64,000 nt of DNA from Deinococcus sp. Leaf326 (GCF_001424185.1 NZ_LMOM01000032.1:248001-312000), one strand, 5' to 3'; numbered from the stretch's first letter, positions 51,819-62,005 are shown. A program made the numbers and translations. The notes: generated by a model from the letters alone, not told the origin.

Positions 51819-53027
51819 TCAGGCGCGCGGCGCCTCCCGCTCGACGGCGGGTTGGGGGGCGGGCGCGGCCATCGCAACGATGACTTCCCGGTTCCCGCCG
51901 GGCGTCCCTAGGTCAGTGGCCCTGACCCCTGCGCGGTAGCTGGCGCTGGGGTAGTAGTACGCCTCTATCAGGGCCTTGACGAGCGCCACGAAGGGCACGG
52001 CGACGATGGCCCCCAGAATCCCGAACAGCTCGACCCCGAACAGGATGGCGAGCAGCACGCCCAGCGGCGAGAGATTGGTGCTGTGGCTGACCACGCGCGG
52101 CGAGATGACGTGGCCTTCGAGCTGGTTGACCGCCAGGAACAGCGCGCCCACGAGTGCCAGCTTGAGGCCGCCCAGCGGCAGCGCGAGCAGCAGCGCCGGA
52201 ATGAGCGACAGGACCACGCCTAGGTACGGCACGATGTTCAGCAGCGCGGCCAGAAAGCCCACGGCCAGCCCCGAGGGCACCCCCAGTAGGGTCAGGCCCG
52301 CCGCCAGCAGGACCCCGAGGATGAGCGCCACCGTGATCTGGCCCCGGAAGTAGCCGCCGACCGCGCGCCCCAGATGGCCGCTCAGTTCCAGCGCGCCCGC
52401 CTGGAAGCGCAGGGGCAGCAGCCGCAGTAGGAAGGGGCCGATCTGCGGATAGATCGCCATCATGTAGATGCTGATGACCAGGGTGATGAACACGTGGCCC
52501 AGTAATCCGAAGGCCCCCAGCACCCCGCTGACGAGTGCCCCGCGCGGCGAGAGCAGGCTGCCCGCCGAGCGGCTCAGCCGGGCCGGCAGGGTATGGGCGT
52601 TCTGGGTGATCCACTCGCTCACCTGGGCCTGAGCGCCCGCCAGCAGCGGCGAATGGGCGCTCAGGGACCGCAGTTCGGCGTCCAGGCGGTCCAGCAGTTG
52701 TGGGGCCTGCGTCACGAGGCTCTGGACCTCGCGCGCCGTCACGGTGATCAGGGGCGAGAGCGCGGCGAGCAGCCCCAGCAGTGCCAGGAACAGCAGCGTG
52801 ATGCCCAGCGGCCGGGGCACCCGCCGGGATTCGAGCCACCGCAGCAGCGGGTTCGTGAGGTGCGCGATGAGGTAGGCCACCACCACGCTGACAAGAACCG
52901 CGCGCACCTCGCCCAGCACCCGCAGGAGCCCCCAGAGCAGCAACAGGACCGTGGCGAGCTGAAACAGCGGCCAGGTCCACAGCCGTCTCAGGGCGGCGAA
53001 GGGCGGCGGCGAGGGCGGCAGGGTCAT
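51819..53027 (-). CDS. AI-2E family membrane protein
   Basis: A 402-residue membrane protein with about eight segments, of the AI-2E/PerM family; members have been linked to autoinducer-2 export or ion/proton exchange, so the function is unresolved. Typical text: VVVAYLIAHLTNPLLRWLE near residue 50, GYFRGQITVALILGVLLA, GFLAALLNIVPYLGVVLSLIP and NQLEGHVISPRVV. ATG 53027 follows a GATACC-like -10 by only a few bases. A longer upstream frame overlaps the META gene and has no family match. Confidence 0.88.
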   Translation of the reverse strand: MTLPPSPPPFAALRRLWTWPLFQLATVLLLLWGLLRVLGEVRAVLVSVVVAYLIAHLTNPLLRWLESRRVPRPLGITLLFLALLGLLAALSPLITVTAREVQSLVTQAPQLLDRLDAELRSLSAHSPLLAGAQAQVSEWITQNAHTLPARLSRSAGSLLSPRGALVSGVLGAFGLLGHVFITLVISIYMMAIYPQIGPFLLRLLPLRFQAGALELSGHLGRAVGGYFRGQITVALILGVLLAAGLTLLGVPSGLAVGFLAALLNIVPYLGVVLSLIPALLLALPLGGLKLALVGALFLAVNQLEGHVISPRVVSHSTNLSPLGVLLAILFGVELFGILGAIVAVPFVALVKALIEAYYYPSASYRAGVRATDLGTPGGNREVIVAMAAPAPQPAVEREAPRA

Positions 53028-53186
53028 ACCGGTATCCTGCCGCGCCGAGTTAAACCCCGTCTGAAGATTGGGGCCGTCTGGGACACCACCCAGTGGGGGG
53101 ATGGGACTACATATCCCGCCCGGAGATGAGCGTTTCGCCATGCTGGCCGTCAGGTGCCTGTCACCGGGACGGGGCATGCTGGCGCC

Positions 53187-53660
53187 ATGCGAACGCTCCT
53201 TGCTCTGCTGGCTCTGGCCCTTGTCCCGGCTCCGGTTCTCGCCGCCAACGTGACGGCCGTCCGCCCGGCCCCCGCGCAGGCGGCCGCCCCCACCCCCGCG
53301 CCCCTGAACGGCATCTGGCGGCTGGTGGGCGAGGTCGAGCCGGACGGCGTGCGCGGGGGCGGGATCGCCGTGCGGCCCCAGCTCGTCATTTCCGGTGACC
53401 GCGTCTCGGGTCAGCTCGGCTGCGGGCGATTCACTGGTACGGTGCAGGCCGAGGGCGGCGAGATCAGCCTGAAGGTCACGGCCCTGCCGCCGCGCGCCAA
53501 CGAACGCTGCCTCTTCGCCGTTCCCGGTGACTTCTACCGCGTGCTCAACGCCGCCGACCACTACGTCATCAACGGGAGCACGCAGCGGCTGGTCCTGTTC
53601 TCCGACAAGGGGCGCCTGACCTTCGAGCGCCTCGGCTACGTGACGCCCGCGCGCCGCTGA
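53187..53660 (+). CDS. Exported META-domain protein
   Basis: A 157-residue protein with a signal peptide (MRTLLALLALALVPAPVLAA) and a META/HslJ-like beta domain: LNGIWRLVGEVEP, VSGQLGCGRFTGTVQ (compare GCNRFSG) and a Cys in NERCLF. META domains occur in heat-shock and motility-linked envelope proteins; function is unknown. The ATG at 53187 lies 6 bases after CATGCT (53175-53180), suggesting a leaderless mRNA, so the two upstream in-frame codons are not used. A strong terminator follows. Confidence 0.82.
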   Translation: MRTLLALLALALVPAPVLAANVTAVRPAPAQAAAPTPAPLNGIWRLVGEVEPDGVRGGGIAVRPQLVISGDRVSGQLGCGRFTGTVQAEGGEISLKVTALPPRANERCLFAVPGDFYRVLNAADHYVINGSTQRLVLFSDKGRLTFERLGYVTPARR

Positions 53661-53665
53661 GCTCC

Positions 53666-53715
53666 CCGGAGCGCCGGCCGGTCCCGCTTCCCCGGGCTGG
53701 CCGGCGCTCCGGTTT
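53666..53715 (+). terminator. Terminator after the META-domain gene
   Basis: A perfect 14-bp stem (53666-53679 with 53699-53712) and a 19-base loop are followed by TTT, 6 bases after the stop codon. Confidence 0.75.
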
Positions 53716-53759
53716 CACGTGGGGCCCACGTCCCGGCGCTACTGCTGGGGCGGCGTCCT

Positions 53760-55548
53760 ATGACCACCTCTTCACACTCCTCCCTGGCCTCCGCCGGCTC
53801 TTCCTCCGCCCCGCCGGAGGTCACCCATTCCTGGTGGCGGGTGATGTGCCTGACCGGTGTGGACTACTTCTCGACCCTGGGCTACCAGCCGGGGATCGCG
53901 GCGGTGGCGGCGGGCGCGCTGGCTCCGGTCGCCACCCTCGTCCTCGTGGCTCTGACGCTGCTGGGAGCGCTGCCGGTCTACCGCCGGGTCGCCGCCGAGA
54001 GTCCGCACGGCGAGGGCAGTGTGCGGATGCTGCCTGGCTGGCCCAGCAAACTGCTCGTGCTGCTGGGCTTCGCGGCCACCGACTTCATGATCACCATCAC
54101 GCTCTCGGCGGCCGACGCGGCGGCGCACCTCGTCCAGAATCCTCTGGTGCGCGGCCACGCCGCCGGCTGGCAGATGCCCGTCACGCTGGGCCTGGTGCTG
54201 CTGCTTGGCGGGGTGTTCCTCAAGGGGTTGCGTGAGGCCATTGGTCTGGCGGTGGGGCTGGTGGGGCTCTACCTCGCCCTGAACGTCGTCGTCATCGGCC
54301 GGGGTCTCCTGGAGGTCGCGCACCATCCGGCGGTCCTGGGGGGCTGGCAGAGCACGCTGACGCACTACCACGGCGGCTGGGGCGGGGTGGCCCTGACCGC
54401 CCTGATCGTCTTTCCAAAGCTGGCGCTGGGGCTCTCGGGTTTCGAGACGGGCGTGAGCGTCATGCCGCAGGTGCGCGGCGGCGTGGGGGCAGACGAGGCG
54501 GCCGGCCGCGTGCGCCATACCCGCCGCCCTCCAGAGTGGGGGAGTCGCCAGTGGCCGGGCGCTGGCCTACCTCGCGCACGCGCAGTTCGGTGAAGTGTTC
54601 GGCACCGTGTACGACCTCTCGACCATCCTGATCCTGTGGTTCGCGGGCGCTTCGGCGCTGACGGGGCTGCTCAACATCGTGCCGCGCTTCCTGCCGCGCT
54701 ACGGCATGGCTCCCGAGTGGGCCACTGCCACCCGCCCGCTGACACTGGTGTTCACGGCCACCGGTCTCTTCATCACGCTGCTGTTCCGGGCTGACGTGGA
54801 CGCCCAGGGCGGCGCCTACGCGACCGGCGTACTGGTCCTGATGAGCAGCGCGGCCTCCGCGGTCACGCTCTCGGCCTGGCGCGCCCGGCAGCGGGTGGCC
54901 CCGGCCTTTGCCCTCGTGACCCTGATGTTCGTATACACCACCGTCCTGGACGTCATCGAGCGGCCCGACGGCCTGCGCATCGCCAGCCTGTTCATCCTGG
55001 GCATTCTGGGCGTGAGCCTCGTGTCGCGCGTGAACCGCAGCACCGAGCTGCGCCTGAGCGGGGTCAGCCTCGACCCCGCCGCCCAGCAGTTTGTGCGCGA
55101 TGCGGCCCGCAGCGGCGCCCTGCGCCTGATCGCTCACCGCCCCGACATCCTGACGGCGCGTGAGTACCGCGACAAGGGCCGCGAGGCCCGGCTCAAGACG
55201 CACCTGCCCGACGGCGGCCCGGTGCTGTTTCTGGAGATCACAGTGGCGGGGGCCAGCGACTTCGGCGCCGCGCTGGAGGTGCGTGGGTACGCGGTGGGGG
55301 TGCATCAGGTACTGCGTGCCTCGGCGCCGGCGGTGCCCAACGCCATCGCCGCGCTGCTGCTGCACCTGCGTGCCCAGACCGGCATCGTGCCCGACGTGTA
55401 TTTCGGCTGGGACGAGAAGGGACCGCTGACGAACGCCGCGAATTTCCTGATGTTCGGCGAGGGTGACATCGCCCCCCTGACTCGCGAGGTGCTGCGCAAG
55501 GCCGAGCCGGACGCCCGGCACCGACCCCTGGTCCACGTCGGCGGCTGA
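53760..55548 (+). pseudogene. APC-type amino acid permease, internal deletion with frameshift
   Basis: The first part (53760 to about 54527) has [42 protein letters not shown] and [19 protein letters not shown], as in a group of large amino acid transporters. The second part (from about 54553) continues in another frame with [41 protein letters not shown] and a cytoplasmic C-terminal domain. In intact relatives I recall, a membrane segment of roughly 40 residues stands between the HTR and GRALAYL texts; here it is missing and the two parts differ by one frame. A working transporter is unlikely. Confidence 0.78.
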
Positions 55549-55697
55549 CCGCCAGTCGGCTAATGTGCCCCGGATGAGTCTGGGATGAGTTAGGGGTGGC
55601 TCAGCGGGGGGAGGGGCCATCACGTGGGATTCAGCAACCCCCCACACAGTGCCGGGCGTAACCGTTGGTGCCTGCCTGCACCCATTGACTGGGGCGC

Positions 55698-56423
55698 ATG
55701 ACGACAAACAGCGAACAGGCGGGGGCACAGATGACCCCGGCGGAGCGGGTCGCCTACGGGGCTCTGGGCGCAGGGTTGGCGGTTCTGGGCCTGCGTGGGG
55801 GGCACCCGGTTCAGCGGTTGCTGCTGAGTGCGGCCGGCGTGGTCGTGGCGGCGCAGGCCATCACTGGGCGGCACCCGGTGGCGACTGCCCTGAAGATCAA
55901 CCAGGGCGCGGACGGAGAAGTCAGGGTGAGCGACGCCGTGACCATCGGTCAGGGGCCCGAGGGGCTGTATGCCCGCTGGCGCGACCTCGCCTCGCTGCCG
56001 GCCCTCATGACCCACCTGGAAAAGGTGGAGGTGCTCGACGAGAAGCGCTCGCGCTGGACTGTCAAGGCGCCCGCCGGAACGCACGTGAGCTGGGAAGCCG
56101 AAATCATGGCTGAGGAGCCGGGGCGGCGACTGGCCTGGGCCTCGTTGCCGGGCGCGGCGGTCGAGAACAGCGGCGAGGTGCTGTTCCGGCCCGCGCCGGG
56201 GAACCGCGGCACCGAACTCGTTGTGCACCTGACCTACAAGCCGCTCGGCGGCGCGGCCGGAGCTGTGGTCGCCCGCATCTTGGGCCAGGAGCCGGGGCAG
56301 CAGCTCCGCGACGATCTGATGCGGTTCAAGCGGGAGCAGGAACTGGGCTACGCGCCCACCGCCAGGGGCCAGAGCAGCGGCCGCGCCGGAGCCGGCAAGG
56401 GCACGCAGGAGGGACGGGTATGA
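55698..56423 (+). CDS. SRPBCC-family protein with short membrane-like N-terminus
   Basis: A 241-residue protein. Residues 17-55 form two hydrophobic helices ([15 protein letters not shown] and [16 protein letters not shown]), and residues 75-215 resemble a polyketide cyclase/dehydrase (START-like) fold: [47 protein letters not shown] and [12 protein letters not shown]. Such proteins bind small hydrophobic ligands; no reaction can be assigned. It overlaps the following alcohol dehydrogenase gene by 4 bases, and this pair is probably co-expressed. Confidence 0.82.
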   Translation: MTTNSEQAGAQMTPAERVAYGALGAGLAVLGLRGGHPVQRLLLSAAGVVVAAQAITGRHPVATALKINQGADGEVRVSDAVTIGQGPEGLYARWRDLASLPALMTHLEKVEVLDEKRSRWTVKAPAGTHVSWEAEIMAEEPGRRLAWASLPGAAVENSGEVLFRPAPGNRGTELVVHLTYKPLGGAAGAVVARILGQEPGQQLRDDLMRFKREQELGYAPTARGQSSGRAGAGKGTQEGRV

Positions 56424-57598
56424 AGGCAGTCGTGTGGCAGGGCACCAACAAGATCGGCGTCGAGACGGTGCCGGACCCCTCGATTCTCCTGGCAACTGAC
56501 GCGGTCGTGCGCGTCACCTCAACGGCCATCTGCGGTTCGGACCTGCACCTGCTTGACGGGTACATCCCGAGCATGGAGAAGGGCGACATCCTGGGTCACG
56601 AGTTCATGGGTGAAGTTGTCGAGGTCGGCAAGGCCGTCAAGAAGCTCAAGGTCGGCGACCGGGTGGTCGTGCCCTTCAACCTCGCCTGCGGGGTCTGCGA
56701 CCCCTGCCAGCGCGGCCTGTTCAGCGCCTGCGACAATTCCAACCCCAATCACCGCATGGCCGAGGCGATGTACGGCGGGGTCAGCGGCGGTGGCCTGTTC
56801 GGGTACTCGCACATCTACGGCGGCTACGCGGGCGGACAGGCGCAGTACGTGCGGGTGCCCTTCGCCGACGTGGGACCCTTCAAGATTGAATCCGACCTGC
56901 GCGACGATCAGGTGCTGTTCCTCACGGACATCTTCCCGACCGGCTATCAGGCGGCAGAGAACTGCAACATCGTCCCCGGCCGCGACGTGGTGGCCGTGTT
57001 CGGCGCGGGGCCGGTGGGCCAGTTCGCCGCCCGCAGCGCGCAGATGCTGGGAGCGGCACACGTCATCGTGATCGACCGTGTGCCCGAACGCCTGAAGATG
57101 GCCGAGGCTTCGGGCGCGCAGACCATCAACTACGAACAGGAGGACGTGCTGCTCGCGCTGCGTGAGGCGACGGGCGGGCGTGGCCCCGACCACGTCATCG
57201 ACGCGGTGGGCCTCGAAGCCCACGGCCACGGCCCCGGCGCGCTGCTCGACACTGCCCAGCAGAAGCTGCGGCTGACCTTCGACCGCATCACGGCCCTGCG
57301 CTGGGCGATCATGAGCTGCGCCAAGGGCGGCACCGTGAGTATGCCGGGGGTCTACGGGGGCCTGGTCAACGAGCTGCCGATGGGCGCAGCCTTCGCCAAG
57401 GGCCTGACCTTCCGGATGGGCCAGACGCACACGCACCGCTACCTGCCGGAGCTGCTCGGCCGGATCGAGAGCGGCGAGATCGACCCGAGTTTCGTCATCA
57501 CCCACCGGGCCGGCCTGAGCGAGGCGCCGGATCTCTACAAGGCCTTCCGTGACAAGAAGCACGGCTGCATTAAAGTGGTCCTGAATCCCTGGGCCTGA
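56420..57598 (+). CDS. Zinc-dependent alcohol dehydrogenase (formaldehyde dehydrogenase-like)
   Basis: A 392-residue medium-chain dehydrogenase. Catalytic zinc ligands are Cys38 (ICGSD) and His60-Glu61 (GHE); the structural zinc uses Cys90, 93, 96 and 104. The NAD site is [20 protein letters not shown]. Length and text ([33 protein letters not shown]) fit the glutathione-independent formaldehyde dehydrogenase-like group, but the substrate is not proven. The ATGA overlap with the SRPBCC gene suggests one operon. Confidence 0.92.
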   Translation: MKAVVWQGTNKIGVETVPDPSILLATDAVVRVTSTAICGSDLHLLDGYIPSMEKGDILGHEFMGEVVEVGKAVKKLKVGDRVVVPFNLACGVCDPCQRGLFSACDNSNPNHRMAEAMYGGVSGGGLFGYSHIYGGYAGGQAQYVRVPFADVGPFKIESDLRDDQVLFLTDIFPTGYQAAENCNIVPGRDVVAVFGAGPVGQFAARSAQMLGAAHVIVIDRVPERLKMAEASGAQTINYEQEDVLLALREATGGRGPDHVIDAVGLEAHGHGPGALLDTAQQKLRLTFDRITALRWAIMSCAKGGTVSMPGVYGGLVNELPMGAAFAKGLTFRMGQTHTHRYLPELLGRIESGEIDPSFVITHRAGLSEAPDLYKAFRDKKHGCIKVVLNPWA

Positions 57599-57691
57599 AG
57601 CTCCCTTGAAGTTTCCCTGGTGGACGCCTGACGAACGGTGGTCGGGCGTCCACCCGCCGTATAAGATGGGAGGCCAAGAAGGAGACCCGCC

Positions 57692-58195
57692 ATGACCACC
57701 GACGACACAACCCCACCGGCCACCCTGCTGCGCGCCGTCCTCGACTGGCAGGCGGGCGACCTGCCGCGCGAGGCCCTAGTGTCGCGCCTAAGCAGCCTGA
57801 CACCCGAACAGGGCGAGCAGGTTACGGGCCTCTTGGCCGAGCTGCACCGCCGCGCCGGCCGTGCGCCCGCCGCCCACGAGGCCCATGACGACGACACCGC
57901 GAGCTGGCGCGAGGAACTCATGGCCTGCCGCGCCCGCACTTGGCCCTTTCCCCAGGCGGCCGGGCTGCTCGTGGGTCCTTCGGTCCTGATCCTCACTGAC
58001 GGCACGCGCGGTCTGGTGCTGCGCGAGCGGGTGGTGCGTCCTCTGCCCATGAGCGTCAGTTCGTCGCTGCTGCTGCTGTGCCAGACCATCGTGATGGCGC
58101 AGCACGCCGTGGACCGTCAGGAACTGGGCAATCTGCGCCAGCAGCGGATCGAGTCGAGTTCCACGTCCCTGTCGGAAATCGAGATCATCCGCTGA
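57692..58195 (+). CDS. Unrecognised small acidic protein
   Basis: I do not recognise this 167-residue protein. It has a polar N-terminus (TTDDTTPPATLLRAVLDW), a helical region to residue 70, then a hydrophobic middle (GLLVGPSVLILTDGTRGLVLRER) and a C-terminal helix ending in SSSTSLSEIEIIR. No signal peptide or metal motif is visible. TATAAG (57660-57665) and AAGGAGA provide a plausible -10 and ribosome site for ATG 57692. It stands alone, closed by a very strong terminator. Confidence 0.7.
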   Translation: MTTDDTTPPATLLRAVLDWQAGDLPREALVSRLSSLTPEQGEQVTGLLAELHRRAGRAPAAHEAHDDDTASWREELMACRARTWPFPQAAGLLVGPSVLILTDGTRGLVLRERVVRPLPMSVSSSLLLLCQTIVMAQHAVDRQELGNLRQQRIESSSTSLSEIEIIR

Positions 58196-58207
58196 CGGTA
58201 TGAAATA

Positions 58208-58250
58208 GGGGCGGGCCCTTCCAGTCTGGAAGGGCCCGCCCCTTTGTGTG
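58208..58250. terminator. Bidirectional terminator between convergent genes
   Basis: GGGGCGGGCCCTTCCAG (58208-58224) is perfectly inverted at 58226-58242, followed on the plus strand by TTTGTGTGTT and on the minus strand by TATTTCAT. It can serve both the unknown gene and the nrd operon. Confidence 0.85.
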
Positions 58251-58259
58251 TTGCTGTGC

Positions 58260-58580
58260 CTACGAACCGACCGACTCGGCCGTCTGCGAGGCTGCCAGCA
58301 GGAAGGCCTTGACCTCGCCCAGGCCGCCGGTGTTCAGCAGGACGCGCCCACTAGCCGTATTGATGAGGGCCGGGGTCTTCTGCACGTTGTACAGCGCAAC
58401 GACCGACTCGAACTCGTCGGGCTGATTCTGGCGGTGCACGGGGTGGATCAGGGAGGCGAACTGCCCGCGCAGAGGCTTGTCGAGCATGAGCTTGAGGCGT
58501 TCGCAGTCGGGGCAGGCGTCCTGGGTGAGCATCAGGACTTCGGCCTGCAGCGGGAGGGCAGTGGGGGCGGGGTCAGTCAT
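58260..58580 (-). CDS. Glutaredoxin/thioredoxin-like protein of the ribonucleotide reductase operon
   Basis: A 106-residue thioredoxin-fold protein with the redox motif CPDC (residues 23-26) in LMLTQDACPDCERLK and the cis-Pro in NVQKTPALI. Being last in the nrdI-nrdE-nrdF operon, it is likely the electron donor for NrdE, taking the place of NrdH (whose usual motif is CVQC). ATG 58580 overlaps the nrdF stop by 8 bases. The bidirectional terminator follows. Confidence 0.87.
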   Translation of the reverse strand: MTDPAPTALPLQAEVLMLTQDACPDCERLKLMLDKPLRGQFASLIHPVHRQNQPDEFESVVALYNVQKTPALINTASGRVLLNTGGLGEVKAFLLAASQTAESVGS

Positions 58581-59577
58581 GGGCGATCCTTACGGGCTGC
58601 GCAGGCCAGATGTCGGCGAAGTCGCTGTCGGTGAGCGGCTCGACACCGATCTTGCTGTAGCTGCTGCCCTTGCTGGAGAAGAAGTCGTGGGTGGTGCCCT
58701 TCGAGCGGATCCCGTTCTGCACGATGGGATTAATCTCCTCGTCGGGAAAGCTGCGCGGGGTCCCGAGGTTGTCGGCCAGCACGTTGAAGTTGAAACGGAT
58801 GAACTTCTTGACCTCGCCGGTCAGCCCCACGCCCGCGTACAGCGTCTCGGTGTAGCTCATCTCGTTGCGGTACAGCGTCTGGAGGGTGGCTTCGTACCAG
58901 GCCATGGCGTAGGCCTGCTCGGCCTCGTTCATCTCGGCGAACTTCTCCTGCGCCAGCAGCGCCACGTACACGCCGTGCACCGCCTCGTCCAGAATGATCA
59001 GGTTGAAGATCTCGCCCGCCGACACCATGCGGCCCTGCCCGGCGAGGTACAGCGGGTAGAAAAAGCCGCTATAGAACAGCGCCGTTTCGAGCATGCACGA
59101 CACCACCATCTTTTTCCACAGGCCCAGGGTCGAGATGTCAGGGTCGGCGAAGACGCCCTGGATGAAGCTGATCTTGAACTGGAGCTGCGGCTGCTGCCGG
59201 ACCCACTCGAAGACCTCGCGTTCCTCGCTCGTCGAGAGGAAGGTCTTGTTCATGAGGCTGTAGCTGCGCGCGTGGATGTCTTCCATCATGCCCTGGAACT
59301 GCAGGGTCGCCTTGCGGATGTGGCCCGAGACAAGGTGCCGCAGCGCCGGCATCCCGACTTCGCCCTGAAGCGTATCGAGGGCGTTCAGGCCGGCCGAGGC
59401 GTGGATGTAGGTCCAGCGTTCCTGCTCGCCCAGGGCCTGCCACACCAGCGCGTCGTTGGTCAGCGGAATCTCCTCCGGGAACCACAGCTGCGAGGTGTAT
59501 TTCTCGTAGAAGGTGGTGGAGAAGGAATCTTCGGGTTCTGACCAGTTGGTGGCCGAAAACGGCGTGTGTGGGGACAT
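58573..59577 (-). CDS. nrdF: Class Ib ribonucleotide reductase, beta subunit
   Basis: The 334-residue radical-generating subunit. Metal ligands are visible: Asp in NALDTLQGE, Glu and His in MEDIHARSYS, Glu in CMLETALFYSGF, and Glu/His in DEAVHGVY. The radical Tyr is in HARSYS. The protein is full length. ATG 59577 has AGAGGT 7 bases ahead. The 229 bases between nrdE and nrdF hold no gene; TCCGAGCTCGGA, a 12-bp palindrome, lies at the nrdE end, and an ATATA-containing stretch lies at 59752-59759. It could be a separately controlled unit. Confidence 0.93.
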   Translation of the reverse strand: MSPHTPFSATNWSEPEDSFSTTFYEKYTSQLWFPEEIPLTNDALVWQALGEQERWTYIHASAGLNALDTLQGEVGMPALRHLVSGHIRKATLQFQGMMEDIHARSYSLMNKTFLSTSEEREVFEWVRQQPQLQFKISFIQGVFADPDISTLGLWKKMVVSCMLETALFYSGFFYPLYLAGQGRMVSAGEIFNLIILDEAVHGVYVALLAQEKFAEMNEAEQAYAMAWYEATLQTLYRNEMSYTETLYAGVGLTGEVKKFIRFNFNVLADNLGTPRSFPDEEINPIVQNGIRSKGTTHDFFSSKGSSYSKIGVEPLTDSDFADIWPAQPVRIAHD

Positions 59578-59806
59578 GCTGGATACCTCTGTTCGGGAAA
59601 GGGGTGCTGGGGGGCCGGGCCGCGGAAGTGGCCCCGACCGGTCATCGGTGGCCCCAAAGCCGTCTACCCTACGCCCTGTCCGTGGCCTGCGGATGTGAAG
59701 AGCTGCGGGTACGGAGCAGCCAGGATCGGCGACTCCTCTCCATGACTTACCAGATATAGCGCAAAATGTGACCGATCTACCAGCAGTTGTACGGTCCGAG
59801 CTCGGA

Positions 59807-61894
59807 TCACACGGCGCAGGTCAGGCATTCCTCGATGCTCATCTTGCGCAGACGGGTGTAGTACAGCGTCTTCACGCCGCGCGAGAAGGCGTAGAGATAG
59901 TAGCGCTGCAGGTCGCGGGTGGTCGCGTTGCTCGGAATGAACAGGGTGCAGGAGATGCCCTGGTCGACGTGCTTCTGAATGGTCGCGACCGTGTCGATCA
60001 CGCGGCGTTGGTCCATGTCGTAGGCCTCTTCGTAGTACCACTCGGTATCGGCACTGAGGTGCGGCATGGGGTAGATGGTGCGGGCCTTGTTGCTCGTGCG
60101 GGTCTCAACCTTCTCGGTCACGGGCATCACGCTGGCCGAGGCGTGCGAGACGTAGCTGATCGACCCCGTCGGCGCGACTGCCATGACGAACGAGTGAGCC
60201 AGGCCGTGCGTCTGGATATCGGCCACGAGTTGCTTCCAGTCCTGACGGGTGGGCAGGGTCTGGTTGCCGAACAGCGCCACGATCTCGGGCGTCACGGGCC
60301 GAAAATCGCGTTCCAGATACTGCTCGAAGTGCTCGCCGCTCTGGTACCGGCTGCCCTCGAAGCCCCGGAACACGAACCCGGTGTCACGCGCGATTTCCAT
60401 GCTGGCTTTGCGGGCGTGGTAGTGCATGGCGGCAAAGAACACGTCGCAGAACTCCAGCGCCTCGGGGCTGCCGTAGATGAGTTCGGACTTGGCGAGGAAC
60501 GAGTGCAGGCCCATCGCGCCCAGGCCGATCGAGCGCATCTCGTCATTGGCGCGCCGTACGGCCGGCACCTCGTGAATGCTCGTGCTGCGGGCCACGTTGT
60601 CCAGCATGCGGATCGCCGTACCGACGACCGCGCCGAGGTCACGGCTCTCCATCGCACGCTCGATGACCAGCGAGGCGAGGTTGCAGCTCACGTCCAGGCC
60701 CACGCGGTCTTTGCTCTCTTGGCCGTAGGGATGGAAATAGCTGGGCAGCGTGGGTTGCAGGATTTCGCTGCACAGGTTGCTCATCTTGATCGAGCCGACG
60801 TTCGGGATGGGGTTGGCGCGGTTGGCGTTGCCCTCGAACAGCAGGTAGGGGTAGCCGCTTTCGCCCTGCGTCACGGCGATGTCTTCGAGGATGCGCCGGG
60901 CCGAGACACGCTTCTTGCGGATGTTGGGGTTGTCGGCCAGGGTCTGGTACTCGCGCGTCCAGTCGATGTCGGTGAACTCGCGCCCCGTCTCCTGCCACAG
61001 CGAGTGCGGGTAGAACTGGAAGATATCCTCGCCGGCGCGCACCTTGTCCAGGAACACGTCGGGAATCGTCGCGCCAACAGATAAGGTCTTGAGGCGAGCG
61101 TCCTCGTCGGTGGCGATCTTCTTGGCGTTCAGCGTGTCACCGAAATCGGCGTGCATGACGCTGAGATAGATCGCTCCGGCGCCGGGACGCTGCCCGGCCT
61201 GGTCGGCGTAGCGCAGCATGTTGTCGAGCATCTTGGCGACGCCCATCACGCCCTTGGTCACGTTCTGGATGCCGCGCAGCGACTCGCCGCGCGCCCGCAG
61301 GTTGCTGACCTCCACCCCGATCCCCCCGCCGCCCTTGCTCAGTTCTGCGACGAACGATAGCGTCTTGGTGATCGAGTCGAGGTTGTCCGTGCAGTCCTGA
61401 AGCAGAAAGCAGCTCACGAGGCGGCCGGTGTTCGCCTTGCCCGAGTTCATCAGGGTCGGCGTGGCGGGCGTAAAGGTCTGGTTCACCAGGTGGTGCACGA
61501 GATCCAGGGCGCCTTCCACCGTCTCGGAGCGGGCCAGGGCAGTCAGCGCCATGCGGTCCTCGTAGCGCTCCAGCCACCGCGAGCGGTCGGGGGTCATGGT
61601 GGCGTACTCGCTGTAGAACTTGTACGCCCCCATAAAGGCCTTGAACCGGAACTTGTAACCGTATGCCTTCTCGAAGACCTGCTGCACTTCCTGGGGGGTG
61701 TAGCGGGTGAACAACTCGGCGTCCCACAGGCCGTGCTCGACCATGTAGCGCACCTTCTCGGCGAGGTTGTGGAAGAACACGGTGTTGGGGTTGACCTTCT
61801 CCTGAAAGAAGGCCTGCAATGCCTCGGTGTCGTACCGGGTGTCCACGACACTTCCGGCAAGCACCTTGTTGTTCAGTTCGATCCAGCGTTCCAT
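59807..61894 (-). CDS. nrdE: Class Ib ribonucleotide reductase, alpha subunit
   Basis: The 695-residue catalytic subunit reducing ribonucleotides to deoxyribonucleotides. Redox and radical cysteines are in RLVSCFLLQDC, MSNLCSEILQP (with Asn and Glu) and DVSCNLASLV; PTLMNSG and GKANTGR lie before them, and the C-terminus ends CLTCAV, a Cys pair for re-reduction. No ATP-cone is present at the N-terminus, as expected for NrdE. No intein interrupts it. ATG 61894 lies 6 bases after a TACTCT -10 element. Confidence 0.95.
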   Translation of the reverse strand: MERWIELNNKVLAGSVVDTRYDTEALQAFFQEKVNPNTVFFHNLAEKVRYMVEHGLWDAELFTRYTPQEVQQVFEKAYGYKFRFKAFMGAYKFYSEYATMTPDRSRWLERYEDRMALTALARSETVEGALDLVHHLVNQTFTPATPTLMNSGKANTGRLVSCFLLQDCTDNLDSITKTLSFVAELSKGGGGIGVEVSNLRARGESLRGIQNVTKGVMGVAKMLDNMLRYADQAGQRPGAGAIYLSVMHADFGDTLNAKKIATDEDARLKTLSVGATIPDVFLDKVRAGEDIFQFYPHSLWQETGREFTDIDWTREYQTLADNPNIRKKRVSARRILEDIAVTQGESGYPYLLFEGNANRANPIPNVGSIKMSNLCSEILQPTLPSYFHPYGQESKDRVGLDVSCNLASLVIERAMESRDLGAVVGTAIRMLDNVARSTSIHEVPAVRRANDEMRSIGLGAMGLHSFLAKSELIYGSPEALEFCDVFFAAMHYHARKASMEIARDTGFVFRGFEGSRYQSGEHFEQYLERDFRPVTPEIVALFGNQTLPTRQDWKQLVADIQTHGLAHSFVMAVAPTGSISYVSHASASVMPVTEKVETRTSNKARTIYPMPHLSADTEWYYEEAYDMDQRRVIDTVATIQKHVDQGISCTLFIPSNATTRDLQRYYLYAFSRGVKTLYYTRLRKMSIEECLTCAV

Positions 61895-61900
61895 CGGTCC

Positions 61901-61929
61901 AGAGTAGTTGGGAAACTTGGAAAAGTAAA
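61901..61929 (-). promoter_or_regulatory. Promoter of nrdE (leaderless)
   Basis: Minus-strand TTTACT (61929-61924) and TACTCT (61906-61901) are 17 bases apart, the -10 ending 6 bases before the ATG. A further AT-rich stretch with TATACT (61937-61932) lies just upstream and could be another promoter or an NrdR-type site. Confidence 0.5.
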
Positions 61930-62005
61930 GCAGTATATGATTTAAACTAAGGCTGGGCTGTCCTAAGCTGGACAACCCGTCGGGAGTTGAGCTTTACAGG
62001 TCGGC

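Noticed and set aside
54460..55728. A 422-codon minus-strand open frame
   Set aside because: It is antisense to the permease remnant, low in complexity (Gln, Arg, Gly, Ala), and without a recognisable fold.
59795..59806. TCCGAGCTCGGA palindrome as nrdE terminator
   Set aside because: It has no loop and no T run; it may be chance or a protein site.
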